From positions 434,001 to 498,000 of the forward strand of contig NZ_CP102410.1 in the NCBI RefSeq assembly GCF_024628725.1: a DNA stretch of 64,000 bases, written 5' to 3'. Under the pieces are notes generated by a model. It did no database searches, had not been told where the DNA came from, and saw only the letters and a list, made by a program, of their open reading frames with translations. Made by a program: the position numbers and the translations under genes. This document shows, piece after piece, positions 35,467 through 44,304 of the stretch (positions are counted from its first letter, which is position 1; the number at the start of each line of letters is the position of its first letter). Source of the stretch: Ruegeria sp. YS9 (GTDB lineage: Bacteria > Pseudomonadota > Alphaproteobacteria > Rhodobacterales > Rhodobacteraceae).

Positions 35467-36339
35467 ATGATGGACACGGACATTCTCGACCTGCTTGAAG
35501 ACATCAGGCGGACCTCGGTCGCACGGCTGTCTCCGACCGTAAGGATCGCAGGGGAAACCGCGGCCGCGCGCCGGTCTGCGGTATTGCGGGCAATCCGCGG
35601 CACAGTATTGCCACGCCGGTTGGAATTCACCGCCGCAAACGGGGATTGTCTGGCAATCGAGGTGAACAGCTCTCGGATCACGGATGTCTTCAAGGTACCG
35701 GCAGGTGAGGTTCCGGACTTTGAAACGGAACCACGCGCCGAACTGATCGAGAAGCTGGCTGGATTGGTGTCGGAGATCTCGGCCTCGCCTGCCCCGCTTG
35801 AGTTGACGTCGGGCAGGCCGGACACAGCGCTTGAAGTGGATGAGGTAGGTATCACCTTCAGCGAAATCGAGAACGCCTGCGCCGCCATCGAGCTTCCGTC
35901 CGAACCGATTGTATCCGTCGTCCCGAGCGCTGAGAAACCTGTTGATGACTTTCCGCCCGCCGAGGCAACTCCTGATGCAGCGGAAACACTTCCACAACGT
36001 TTTTTTGAAGCGTCGAGCCGCTTCGCCTCGGGGCGTGTGTTCGTGGACAGGTCGGACGAAGCCGCACCGCTTTTGGAAGGCGTATGCAAGCCATCTGAGC
36101 CGATGTATCCCGACCAGGAAACGCTGGCCCGTTTTGTGGCTGATCTTGCCGGCTGGGATGGTGATTCTCAGCATGAGAGTGAAGACCCGCAACTGATTGT
36201 CATGCGGCCATCGGGCGGGAAAGGGGCCGGTCTGGCCGTTTTGAGTGACGGTGGTCAGATCGCGGTCGCCATCCACGAAGCCCGCAAACTGGGGGCGGTC
36301 GTCAATCTGTGGACCTCTTTGCAGGAGGCAGAGAAATGA
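35467..36339 (+). CDS. Unrecognised cytoplasmic protein in the dynamin operon
   Basis: From the ATG at 35467 (behind AGAGGGGG) the product has 290 residues; a TTG at 35440 overlapping the previous stop would add nine. It has no signal peptide or membrane helix. The N-terminal part (1-90) is helical then beta (LPRRLEFTAANGDCLAIEVN). The middle (about 100-220) is acidic and proline-rich. The C-terminal 70 residues (YPDQETLARFVADLAGW, then GAGLAVLSDGGQIAVAIHEARKLG) look like a small folded domain, perhaps distantly roadblock-like. I cannot name a family. It lies between the roadblock-like gene and the second dynamin pair. Confidence 0.72.
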   Translation: MMDTDILDLLEDIRRTSVARLSPTVRIAGETAAARRSAVLRAIRGTVLPRRLEFTAANGDCLAIEVNSSRITDVFKVPAGEVPDFETEPRAELIEKLAGLVSEISASPAPLELTSGRPDTALEVDEVGITFSEIENACAAIELPSEPIVSVVPSAEKPVDDFPPAEATPDAAETLPQRFFEASSRFASGRVFVDRSDEAAPLLEGVCKPSEPMYPDQETLARFVADLAGWDGDSQHESEDPQLIVMRPSGGKGAGLAVLSDGGQIAVAIHEARKLGAVVNLWTSLQEAEK

Positions 36340-36407
36340 TTGCCTCCGTTGAATTCAAATTTTCGACTACTTCAATCTGTTTTTTATTGTAGCCAGGGTA
36401 ATGAGTA

Positions 36408-38450
36408 ATGAGTGAAACACATCGCCGCGAACTTATTCGCATAGCAGAAGAAATGAACGGGATCAGCAACGATGAAACGCGCCAGTTCATTTCCCGCATC
36501 ATTGGTGATCTTAGCAATCTGAAACCGTCAATTGCGTTTGTCGGGCAAATCAAGGCTGGCAAGTCGCGTCTGATCAACGGCTTCACCGGTCAGGCAGAGT
36601 ATTTGCCTTCGGATGTCAACCCGTGGACAACTGTTATCACCGATATGCATTTCGGGCACCCGTCCGGCAGGACGCAAGGTGCCGAATTCCATTTCTTCGA
36701 CAATTACCAATGGCAATCGCTGATCGCCGAAGGTGAAGAACTGCGCAACATGTTTCCCGATGACGAGGACAGTTACAAGCGCGAGATGATCGAGGAACAG
36801 GTCGAGGCCATGAAGGTCCGGGCGCGTCGGCGTCTGGGTGACAGCTATGAGCAGCTGCTGGGCCAACAGCACGATCTGGACGAACTGACGTCAGATGACC
36901 TGGCCAGATATGTCTGTGCCGGGGATGATCCGTCCGAGGACGGGGCTTTGGATCCGGGCAGTGATCGCGGGCTTTACAGCGACATCACCCGCAAGGCCGA
37001 GGTCTATTTTGAATTGGGCCATTTTCCGTTTCCACTGACGGTTACTGACACGCCCGGCGTGAATGACCCTCTGCTGATCCGCGAAGAAATTTCACGACAG
37101 TATCTGAAGGAATCCGATTTCTTTGTGGTGGTTCTGTCCGCGCATCAGGCATTGTCGCGCGCGGATCTGAAACTGTTCCGGTTGATGCAAGCGCTGGAAC
37201 TTGGGCAGATCGTCGTGTTTATCAACCGAGTGGATGAACTGGGCGGCGGCGCCGAAGACGCTGCCAAGGTTCGTCTGGACGTATTGGACGGGTTGGAAAA
37301 GGCGCTCGGCAACTCGAACATCGATGTCCTGATGGGCAGCGCGCAATGGGCGCACTATGCTTTGACCGGTGATGAAACAGGGGTGAACCACGACCACGTT
37401 CTGGCATGGCTGCGCGCCCACCCGGAACAGATGCAGCAATACCTCAAGGGTGTGGCCGAGATCAAACAAGGCCCCGGACCGATCAGCCGCGAAGCGGTTC
37501 TGCGCTTTGCCGCAATGATCGCGTCCGGCCTGCCCGATCTGCGCCGTCATGTCACCCAGGCTTTGACGGACGGACCGATCAACGAACAGTTGCGAATGGC
37601 CTGGCAACATCTCGACAGCTTCGCGCGCGGAGAGCTTGAGCGCTCTCAGGTTCGTTTGCGGGCGCTTCAAGATGAAGACGGCTTGGATGTTCGAAATGCC
37701 GATGAAAGCGACAAGACACTTGGCGACCTGCGCAAGCTGATTGCTGAAAAAACGCAGGAGATCACGCGTGACATGGATGATGTCCTGTCGAATCTGCGCG
37801 GGGTCATGGATGACACTGTCTCGGAATCGGTGGCTATCGTTGTGCGCGGGCCGGACGGCCAGTCGCCTCTGCTGGCAAAAGGTGGAGAGACCGAGCTCAA
37901 TTTTACACCATTGCGCGAACGTATGCGTGAACTGGTACAGGGGGCATCGCAAGTTGTTCGGCAGCGCATGCTCAGCGAGCTTTACGCGATCGACATGCAT
38001 TGCAATGCCGCCTTGCGGGCATTGCCGGGATGGCAAGAGCCGGTCGACAATCGCATGAACACCAGTGCTGTACGTTGGTTCCGGCCGGACACCACCGCCC
38101 TGACCCGTGGCATTACCGTTGAATTGCGTGTAAACTGGTTGTCGCGTCTGATCTCGCGCAATAGCGTTGTGGCGCGCGCCGAACGAATGATCGTGCAGGA
38201 GTTCGAGCTGATCGGGGATGACCTGATCGACACGACTCGCGACGATCTGTTGGAACGGCTGAACACGGTTCTGGACCACTATATGGCCCTTCTGGCCGGT
38301 CATCTTGAACACCGTTCCAACTCAGGAGAACTGAACGCCCAGGCGGAGGCGCAAGGTGCATTCGACAGGGCGCGTCGCATTGCAGCCGAGCTGGAGACGG
38401 TTTTTGGAACACCCGATGCGGATGAAAGACAAGCAAAGGCTGCGGAATGA
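36408..38450 (+). CDS. Dynamin-like GTPase, large type (copy 2)
   Basis: The 680-residue protein is homologous along its GTPase domain to the one at 31217: G1 GQIKAGKS (46-53), G2 region YLPSDVNPWTTVIT, G3 DTPGVND (214-220) and G4 NRVD (273-276). Both share a RY.C...D insertion. A long helical stalk follows. Around residue 576 the stretch NWLSRLISRNS may be an amphipathic membrane paddle in the same relative place as the Trp/Arg cluster of copy 1. It overlaps the small GTPase gene downstream by 4 bases (ATGA), so the two are made together. Confidence 0.88.
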   Translation: MSETHRRELIRIAEEMNGISNDETRQFISRIIGDLSNLKPSIAFVGQIKAGKSRLINGFTGQAEYLPSDVNPWTTVITDMHFGHPSGRTQGAEFHFFDNYQWQSLIAEGEELRNMFPDDEDSYKREMIEEQVEAMKVRARRRLGDSYEQLLGQQHDLDELTSDDLARYVCAGDDPSEDGALDPGSDRGLYSDITRKAEVYFELGHFPFPLTVTDTPGVNDPLLIREEISRQYLKESDFFVVVLSAHQALSRADLKLFRLMQALELGQIVVFINRVDELGGGAEDAAKVRLDVLDGLEKALGNSNIDVLMGSAQWAHYALTGDETGVNHDHVLAWLRAHPEQMQQYLKGVAEIKQGPGPISREAVLRFAAMIASGLPDLRRHVTQALTDGPINEQLRMAWQHLDSFARGELERSQVRLRALQDEDGLDVRNADESDKTLGDLRKLIAEKTQEITRDMDDVLSNLRGVMDDTVSESVAIVVRGPDGQSPLLAKGGETELNFTPLRERMRELVQGASQVVRQRMLSELYAIDMHCNAALRALPGWQEPVDNRMNTSAVRWFRPDTTALTRGITVELRVNWLSRLISRNSVVARAERMIVQEFELIGDDLIDTTRDDLLERLNTVLDHYMALLAGHLEHRSNSGELNAQAEAQGAFDRARRIAAELETVFGTPDADERQAKAAE

Positions 38451-39733
38451 TTGAGTTTCCCGGAACTGAAAAGGAAGTACGCCAACTGGAGCGCTTCCTG
38501 ACTGCAACTGAAAACCTGACGCCGGACGCGGCGTTGGAGGATATGCGCGCGCGGGCTCTGTCCCACGCCGAACGTCTGTCAAATGCGGTCAATATCGGTT
38601 TCGCCGGGGAATTCGGCGCAGGCAAGTCAAGTCTGGCGAACATGCTGGCTGGCGCGGACATTCTGCCAACCGGCCCGCAGCATCTGAAATTGCCTCTGGT
38701 GATCGTCGCCTACGCGGAAGCGCCTGAAACGACTGTCGGTTGGTGGAACAGGGAGCCAAAGACCTATTCAGGCATAGTGCTGGAAAAAGCCGCCCAGGAA
38801 GAGCCAGATTTCATATCGGTCGGTATCAATACACCGGCTCTCAAGGAAATATCGCTGTTTGATCTTCCGGGCTCGGGTGCTCTCGATGATACCTACAAGC
38901 CGACTTTGGATCTGCTGAAATTCGTCGATTGTGCCATCTGGTGCACAAATGGAACCAATGCCTGGCGCGAGACCGAGCGCCACTTGTGGTCTCAGGTACC
39001 CCCCGAACTGAGGGCCAACAGCCTGCTGGCCGTTACACATGCCGATCTGCCACCGGTTCAGGGTGCCCTGGACCGCGTCCTTGCGCGCCTGAACAAGGAA
39101 AAGGAAGGAATGTTCCGCGCTGTTGTCCCAATTGGTACGCCGGTTGCGGTGCGTGCCATGGCGCAGGAGCCCGAGCCCGACTTTGCGCTTTGGGAAACCT
39201 GCGGCGGACAGAACCTTGCGGAACACGTGCTGGAAGCGGCCTCTGACCGGCGTCGCGGCGATCTCGAGGCTGCGCGGAAAGATTTGCAGCAGGACTTCCT
39301 GCCTTATCTTGAGGCGCTGAAGGGCGCAGAGCCAGAGCCTGTTTCGAATGATACCGCATCGATGCAGTCAACGCTGGAGACTGCCCTGCCCCCGTTGAAC
39401 AATCCCATTCTCGAGGACTGGCTGGCCGCAATAGCAAGCATCTATGAAGATTTACGCGAAACATCCGACATTGAACCGGCAACGTTTCTGAACAGCTGTC
39501 AAGAGATCGTCGAAGATTTTGCGGAACGGCTGGAACAAGGTGGCGAAATCGACCCCGAAGCTGATTGGATTCCCGCAGAATTTGAAAAGGCGACAGATTT
39601 GCTTTTGTTGCTGCAATTCGAAAGCGGAGACGCGCCGTTGAAGGACGCAATCAGCATTTTGGCGCAGCTGGGCGACAACCTTGCCTGGGCTGGTAGCACG
39701 GTTGCGGTGGCACAGCCGAAGACCGGCACCTGA
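38447..39733 (+). CDS. Dynamin-like GTPase, small type (copy 2)
   Basis: The 428-residue protein has G1 GEFGAGKSS (54-62), G3 in the variant form DLPG (139-142), and G4-like THAD (197-200). It shares WCTNGTNAWRETERHLW with the small GTPase at 33238 but has only a short acidic linker and a helical C-terminus instead of the 300-residue acidic tail. It forms the second large/small pair with the gene it overlaps. A strong terminator 40 bases downstream ends the operon that began at 30723. Confidence 0.86.
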   Translation: MIEFPGTEKEVRQLERFLTATENLTPDAALEDMRARALSHAERLSNAVNIGFAGEFGAGKSSLANMLAGADILPTGPQHLKLPLVIVAYAEAPETTVGWWNREPKTYSGIVLEKAAQEEPDFISVGINTPALKEISLFDLPGSGALDDTYKPTLDLLKFVDCAIWCTNGTNAWRETERHLWSQVPPELRANSLLAVTHADLPPVQGALDRVLARLNKEKEGMFRAVVPIGTPVAVRAMAQEPEPDFALWETCGGQNLAEHVLEAASDRRRGDLEAARKDLQQDFLPYLEALKGAEPEPVSNDTASMQSTLETALPPLNNPILEDWLAAIASIYEDLRETSDIEPATFLNSCQEIVEDFAERLEQGGEIDPEADWIPAEFEKATDLLLLLQFESGDAPLKDAISILAQLGDNLAWAGSTVAVAQPKTGT

Positions 39734-39772
39734 CGTCTTCCCGTCAAGATTGAGCTGCATTGCAGCGATTCG

Positions 39773-39798
39773 AAGGGCCGAGGAATCGGCCCTTTATT
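39773..39798 (+). terminator. Rho-independent terminator ending the dynamin operon
   Basis: AAGGGCCGA-GGAA-TCGGCCCTT is a perfect 9-bp stem with a GNRA-type loop, followed by TATTGTTT. The remaining 276 bases to the kinase gene (39799-40074) hold no gene. They are AT-rich around 39840-39970, which is where the kinase promoter probably lies. Confidence 0.88.
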
Positions 39799-40074
39799 GT
39801 TTCGAATTCGTGGACCAACACGCTTGATTTGGGGTTTCAGTTTTCAATTAATCCATATCGCAGATCTATATGTAGTGGCCGCAACCCATCTGTGAACAAT
39901 ATCTGCCATCTCACGGAAAACGATCCATAGTGAAGCCATCAGGCGGCCCCAATAAAGTCAAATTTGAAACGTCTAACCGTTCTCAAGTGTCCTGCGGTTG
40001 TTTTTGGTTGTGAGTTCGTGGGCTGTCGGCCCGGTTTTTCTAAGCCGCAAAATGAATAGAACGGGCGGATTGAA

Positions 40075-42255
40075 ATGAGCCACAACCAGGCTGTCGGTGC
40101 GACGCACGACGAACCAAAAATTGAGGGATTGCAGCCAGGCGCAAAGCTGTTGCGCGGGCAGTATGAAATTCTCCGCTATCTCAGCAACGGTGGATTTGGG
40201 ATCACTTACCTGGCGCGCGACAGCCTGGAGCGCGACGTCGTGATCAAAGAGTGCTTCCCCGGAGCGCTGTGCCGACGCAACGGTGATCTGGTTGAGCCCA
40301 ATGATCCATCCTACAAGGACGACCTGCGCTCGATCATTGACCTCTTTATTCAGGAGGCGCGCAATCATGCGCGCCTGGTACATCCCAATATCGTGGACGT
40401 ACACCAGGTGTTCGAAGACAACGACACCGCCTATATCGCAATGGACCTGATCCGTGGGTGCGACCTGCTGGATTACGTGGAAAACCCGGAAAATGACGGC
40501 GGCCCGGATTTCATCGTTCAGGTCACCGAAAAAATGCTGTCCGCGGTATCTTTCATTCACCAGAGCGGCATGTTGCATCGGGACATTTCGCCGGACAACA
40601 TTCTGATTGATGAAAACGGAGACCCCGTCCTGATTGATTTTGGCGCCGCACGTGAGCAAGCGGCGAACAAGTCGGCAGCATTGTTGACCCTGCGCGTCAT
40701 CAAGGATGGATATTCTCCGCACGAATTCTATGTCCGGGGCGCGGATCAAGGGCCCAGCAGCGATCTCTATGTTCTGGCCGCCACGCTTTATCACGCGATC
40801 AGCGGTGAACGCCCCATCGACGGCCAGAGCCGCCTGAACGCTTTCAACAACGGGCAGGATGACCCCTACACGCCACTGACCGGTCGGTTCGAAGGATACC
40901 CAGACGGGTTCCTTGAGGCGATTGACAAGGCGATGGAAGTTCACGCCACGGATCGTCTTCAATCCGCATTGGATTGGTTGCGCATGTTCCGCGGCCCCGG
41001 TGTCATGTTTGACACTTTCGCTTATCGTCCCGTGTCCGTGATTGTCGGCATGGATCGCAAAGACAAAGAGGCAGAAAAGGCTCGGATCAAGGCCGAAAGC
41101 GAAAACGCCGAAGCCGTAGTTACGGCCCTGCTGGCCGGAAACTCGGACATCGTTCTTGGCAACGAAGACAAAAAAGATGGCGATCTGTCCAAGATTTCAA
41201 AGAAAGAGGAAACCCCGGTCGCTGTCGATACAGTGGTTCAGAGCGGGTCCGGCGGCAGCGGCAAGTTGATTGCAGGCGCGGCTGTTGTTGCAGTTGCTTT
41301 GGCCGCGGGCGGTTTCTTTGTGATGTCCGGCGACAAGACAGAAGACCAGGCAGAATCACCGGTCACGCAGCCCACGGCAGACGTACAATCCGCTGAGGCA
41401 GAGTCACCCGCTACCGATCCTTCTGTCACGGAGGCCACCGAACCCGAAGTGGCCGTCGCCCCCGAACCCAAACCGGAAGAGCCTGTCGAGCAGGCACAAC
41501 CAGTACCTGCGGAGCTAGCTGCCACAGAAACAGCCTCCGCAGACACTGAACGTTCCGAGGTTCCGTCACAGTCGGAAGAAGCGACTGAAATTGCAGCAGT
41601 GTCTGAGATTGAGACACCTGCGACTGATGCAATTGCCAACGCCGGTGTTCCGGCGGAACAGCAGGTGGCGTTTGCGCATTGGGATGTCGATATCCCCTTC
41701 CAGACATCCCGCCGCCGCGGCTCGACCGGAGCCACGATTGCAGTTACGGGGGTGGACGCCGATCAGGACATGAGCGTGATCGGCGATTGGGTGCAGCGTG
41801 GCGCTGTCATCTATACCCTGAATGGCCGCCCGGTCCGTCAGGATGTTTCTTTTGCGGCGCAGGTTCTGGATAACCTGAAAGTCGACACCGATGGGTACAC
41901 AAGGGTTGCAGCCCGCTATCGCCCGCTGGGTCAGACCCGGGCGCAAAACGGCTTGTTGGCCCTTCCCGCCATACGATCCGTTGGCTTGGAAAATGGTTAC
42001 ACCTTTACCGTCAGCGCCGATGGCGACGCCGGATGGCAAACAAGGGTGAACGCAGTTCCGGCTGAAGCGGCAGGAAACCTACAAAAAGGCGATGTCCTGC
42101 TGAATGAAAGCCTTTCCGGCATTACATTTGACGGCTCGGAAAGCCTTGATGAGATGCTGGCCGCACTCGTTTCAAGCGAGCAGTCTGAGGCAAAACTGAC
42201 AGTGTTGCGCAATGGGGCCGAGACGGCCGCCACCATGCAGCTTGCACAGGAGTAA
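40075..42255 (+). CDS. Transmembrane Ser/Thr protein kinase with periplasmic PDZ-like tail
   Basis: The 726-residue protein starts with a Hanks-type kinase domain (about 28-310): Gly loop SNGGFGITY (37-45), Lys58 in VIKE, Glu94, the catalytic HRD loop HRDISPDN (168-175) and DFG (188-190), all intact, so it should be active. A charged linker leads to one transmembrane helix (about 397-417), then a Glu/Pro/Ala-rich stretch and about 190 periplasmic residues that look like two PDZ-like units (GDWVQRGAVIYTLNGRPV; NLQKGDVLLNESLSGITF). The kinase faces the cytoplasm and the tail may sense periplasmic proteins. It is followed by FHA and PP2C genes, its likely reader and eraser. Confidence 0.92.
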   Translation: MSHNQAVGATHDEPKIEGLQPGAKLLRGQYEILRYLSNGGFGITYLARDSLERDVVIKECFPGALCRRNGDLVEPNDPSYKDDLRSIIDLFIQEARNHARLVHPNIVDVHQVFEDNDTAYIAMDLIRGCDLLDYVENPENDGGPDFIVQVTEKMLSAVSFIHQSGMLHRDISPDNILIDENGDPVLIDFGAAREQAANKSAALLTLRVIKDGYSPHEFYVRGADQGPSSDLYVLAATLYHAISGERPIDGQSRLNAFNNGQDDPYTPLTGRFEGYPDGFLEAIDKAMEVHATDRLQSALDWLRMFRGPGVMFDTFAYRPVSVIVGMDRKDKEAEKARIKAESENAEAVVTALLAGNSDIVLGNEDKKDGDLSKISKKEETPVAVDTVVQSGSGGSGKLIAGAAVVAVALAAGGFFVMSGDKTEDQAESPVTQPTADVQSAEAESPATDPSVTEATEPEVAVAPEPKPEEPVEQAQPVPAELAATETASADTERSEVPSQSEEATEIAAVSEIETPATDAIANAGVPAEQQVAFAHWDVDIPFQTSRRRGSTGATIAVTGVDADQDMSVIGDWVQRGAVIYTLNGRPVRQDVSFAAQVLDNLKVDTDGYTRVAARYRPLGQTRAQNGLLALPAIRSVGLENGYTFTVSADGDAGWQTRVNAVPAEAAGNLQKGDVLLNESLSGITFDGSESLDEMLAALVSSEQSEAKLTVLRNGAETAATMQLAQE

Positions 42256-42456
42256 TCTGACCGGTTCGAAAGTGATCTGCCAGTGTGTGTTTGCTGAGGG
42301 TGGCATCCAGCTTTGCCACCCTGGCGGGAACCGGCCCGCCGCAGAATGTACCAGTTCCCATGGGTATCCATTGAGTGGCTCTGCGCTGACGTGCAGGGAA
42401 CAGTAGCAGCTTACGACGCGGATTGTCTGCGTCACCAACTTGAAGGTGTCGACACC

Positions 42457-43497
42457 ATGTTCAAATACAAAAGCCCTCTGAGCCGGCTTCTCGAAGGTGC
42501 CGGCAAATCCAAAGAAGAAGGCGTTGCCGAGAACACGGCTGCGGTAGATGCCGCAGAAAGCGAAGAAGTAAAGCAGGAACCCATTGCGGATTTCAACGCC
42601 CTGCGCGCCGCATTGGCCGGTGGAAACATGACATCCGAATCCTATGAGGAAACGGATGAGCTGATCCCCGAAGAAAAGATGCCCGAGTTCGACGAGGCCG
42701 AGCCGGAGGCAGTGACCGAACCCGAGGAGTCGATCTTTGCCGAGGACAGTTCGGAGGAGGAAGACACGCCGGAAGAAGAAGACGCTCTGAAAAACGTTCT
42801 GGCGGAAGAGCCTGTCGAAGAACCGGTTGAGGTCGAGCAGGTTGTCACCCTGCATGTGACGGAAACACCCGCTGAAACACCGCCAGAGGAAACAACGGCC
42901 GAGGTCGTGTCCGAACCTGCCGAACCGGAAGTCGTCGAGGTTGAAGTCGCGGAAGCTGCGGTTGCGGAAGCGAAGCAGGTCGAAGACACGGCTGAACCTG
43001 TGATTGAACAGGTTGCACCAGCCCCAGCCCCGGTCGAGGATCGCCGCTCACGGGTCAAGACGACATTTCTTGGATTTGAGCGCGCCGATACGCATGTTCA
43101 GGACCTGATCGAATCCTCCGAACCCCTGGCAAAAGCAGAAGCGACACAAGCGACGTTCCCGGTGGGTTGGCTGGTGGTAACAGCAGGTCCGGGACGGGGT
43201 TCAAGCATTACGCTGACCGAAGGCCTGATGCAAATCGGGCGCAACGATGACCAGGCCATTCAGTTGGATTTCGGCGATACCGGCATTTCGCGCTCGAACC
43301 ATGCCGTGATCGCCTACGACCCCGAGGACCGGAAGTGCTATCTGGGCCATGGCGGCAAGGCCAATCTCGTTCGTCTGAACGGCAAACCCGTTCTCAGCAC
43401 CGTGGCCCTGTCCAGCGGAGACCTGATCCGCATCAGCGAAACCTCGATCCGGTTCATGGCCTTCTGTGATGACGGTTTTGATTGGCGGGATTCCTGA
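42457..43497 (+). CDS. FHA-domain protein with long acidic N-terminal region
   Basis: From the ATG at 42457 (GAAGGTGTCGACACC before it) the protein has 346 residues. Residues 1-40 are basic (MFKYKSPLSRLLEGAGKSKE). Residues about 60-210 are a Glu/Val/Pro/Thr-rich, probably disordered, string. The last 115 residues form an FHA domain with IGRND, SRSNHA and RLNGKPV, the phosphothreonine-binding loops. It should bind proteins phosphorylated by the kinase two positions upstream, or be phosphorylated in its Thr-rich acidic part. An upstream in-frame extension to 42313 has no similarity. The stop abuts the phosphatase start. Confidence 0.9.
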   Translation: MFKYKSPLSRLLEGAGKSKEEGVAENTAAVDAAESEEVKQEPIADFNALRAALAGGNMTSESYEETDELIPEEKMPEFDEAEPEAVTEPEESIFAEDSSEEEDTPEEEDALKNVLAEEPVEEPVEVEQVVTLHVTETPAETPPEETTAEVVSEPAEPEVVEVEVAEAAVAEAKQVEDTAEPVIEQVAPAPAPVEDRRSRVKTTFLGFERADTHVQDLIESSEPLAKAEATQATFPVGWLVVTAGPGRGSSITLTEGLMQIGRNDDQAIQLDFGDTGISRSNHAVIAYDPEDRKCYLGHGGKANLVRLNGKPVLSTVALSSGDLIRISETSIRFMAFCDDGFDWRDS

Positions 43498-44283
43498 TTG
43501 ATGCTGGCAACTCCGGCATATGATGTTGCGCTGATCCTGAACCAGGGTCAGCGGGAAACGCAGGAAGACGCGATTGCGGCCCGCATGTTTGATGCGTCGG
43601 ACGCGGGTTATGTTGTGATTGCAGACGGCATGGGTGGCCATGAAGCGGGCGAAATAGCGTCGGAAATGGTAGTGGCCGCATGGCGCGACGCGCTGGACGC
43701 AGAACTTGAGGCAGAAACCCTCAACGAAGGATCCGCGATGGATGCGCTTCCTTTGGCCGCCATGCAAGCCAATGCCGCGATCGCCAACTACACCGAGGCC
43801 CGGGGCCAGGGGTTCAACATGGGATCAACCATGCTGGGCGTCCTTCTTCTGGGGCGGCGTGTGTTCTGGATTTCAATCGGCGACAGCCCTCTTTACCTGT
43901 TCCGAGATGGAACGTTGACGCAGGTCAACGAAGACCACTCGATGGCACCCGTGATTGCTTCGAAATTGGCTTCGGGCAAGATTACTGAAGCGGAAGCCCG
44001 GGAAATGGACCGCAATCAATTGACGTCCGTGGTCATGGGCGGGGCCATTCCCAAAGTGGATTGCCCGGAAGATCCTTTGATCGTGTCGCCTGCCGATGTC
44101 CTGATCCTTGGAAGTGATGGGTTGCAGTACATCAGCGACGCCGAAATTCAGGACATTCTGCGGGATCACCAACAGGGGCTGGCACAAGACATTGCCGAAG
44201 CATTGCTGAGGGCCGTGCAGGCCAAGGGTGACCCTGATCAGGACAATCTTTCTATCGCAGTGGCGAAACTTACAAGAACCTAA
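43498..44283 (+). CDS. PP2C-family protein Ser/Thr phosphatase
   Basis: The 261-residue protein starts on the base after the FHA gene's stop. All PP2C metal motifs are present: QEDA (E22/D23), ADGMGGHEAG (D42), GDSPLYLFRDG, LGSDGL and DNLSIAV. It is a cytoplasmic Mg/Mn-dependent phosphatase, probably reversing phosphorylation by the kinase at 40075. Kinase, FHA and PP2C side by side form a complete phospho-signalling trio. Confidence 0.94.
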   Translation: MMLATPAYDVALILNQGQRETQEDAIAARMFDASDAGYVVIADGMGGHEAGEIASEMVVAAWRDALDAELEAETLNEGSAMDALPLAAMQANAAIANYTEARGQGFNMGSTMLGVLLLGRRVFWISIGDSPLYLFRDGTLTQVNEDHSMAPVIASKLASGKITEAEAREMDRNQLTSVVMGGAIPKVDCPEDPLIVSPADVLILGSDGLQYISDAEIQDILRDHQQGLAQDIAEALLRAVQAKGDPDQDNLSIAVAKLTRT

Positions 44284-44304
44284 ACAGGCAAAGCAACAGG
44301 ACCC

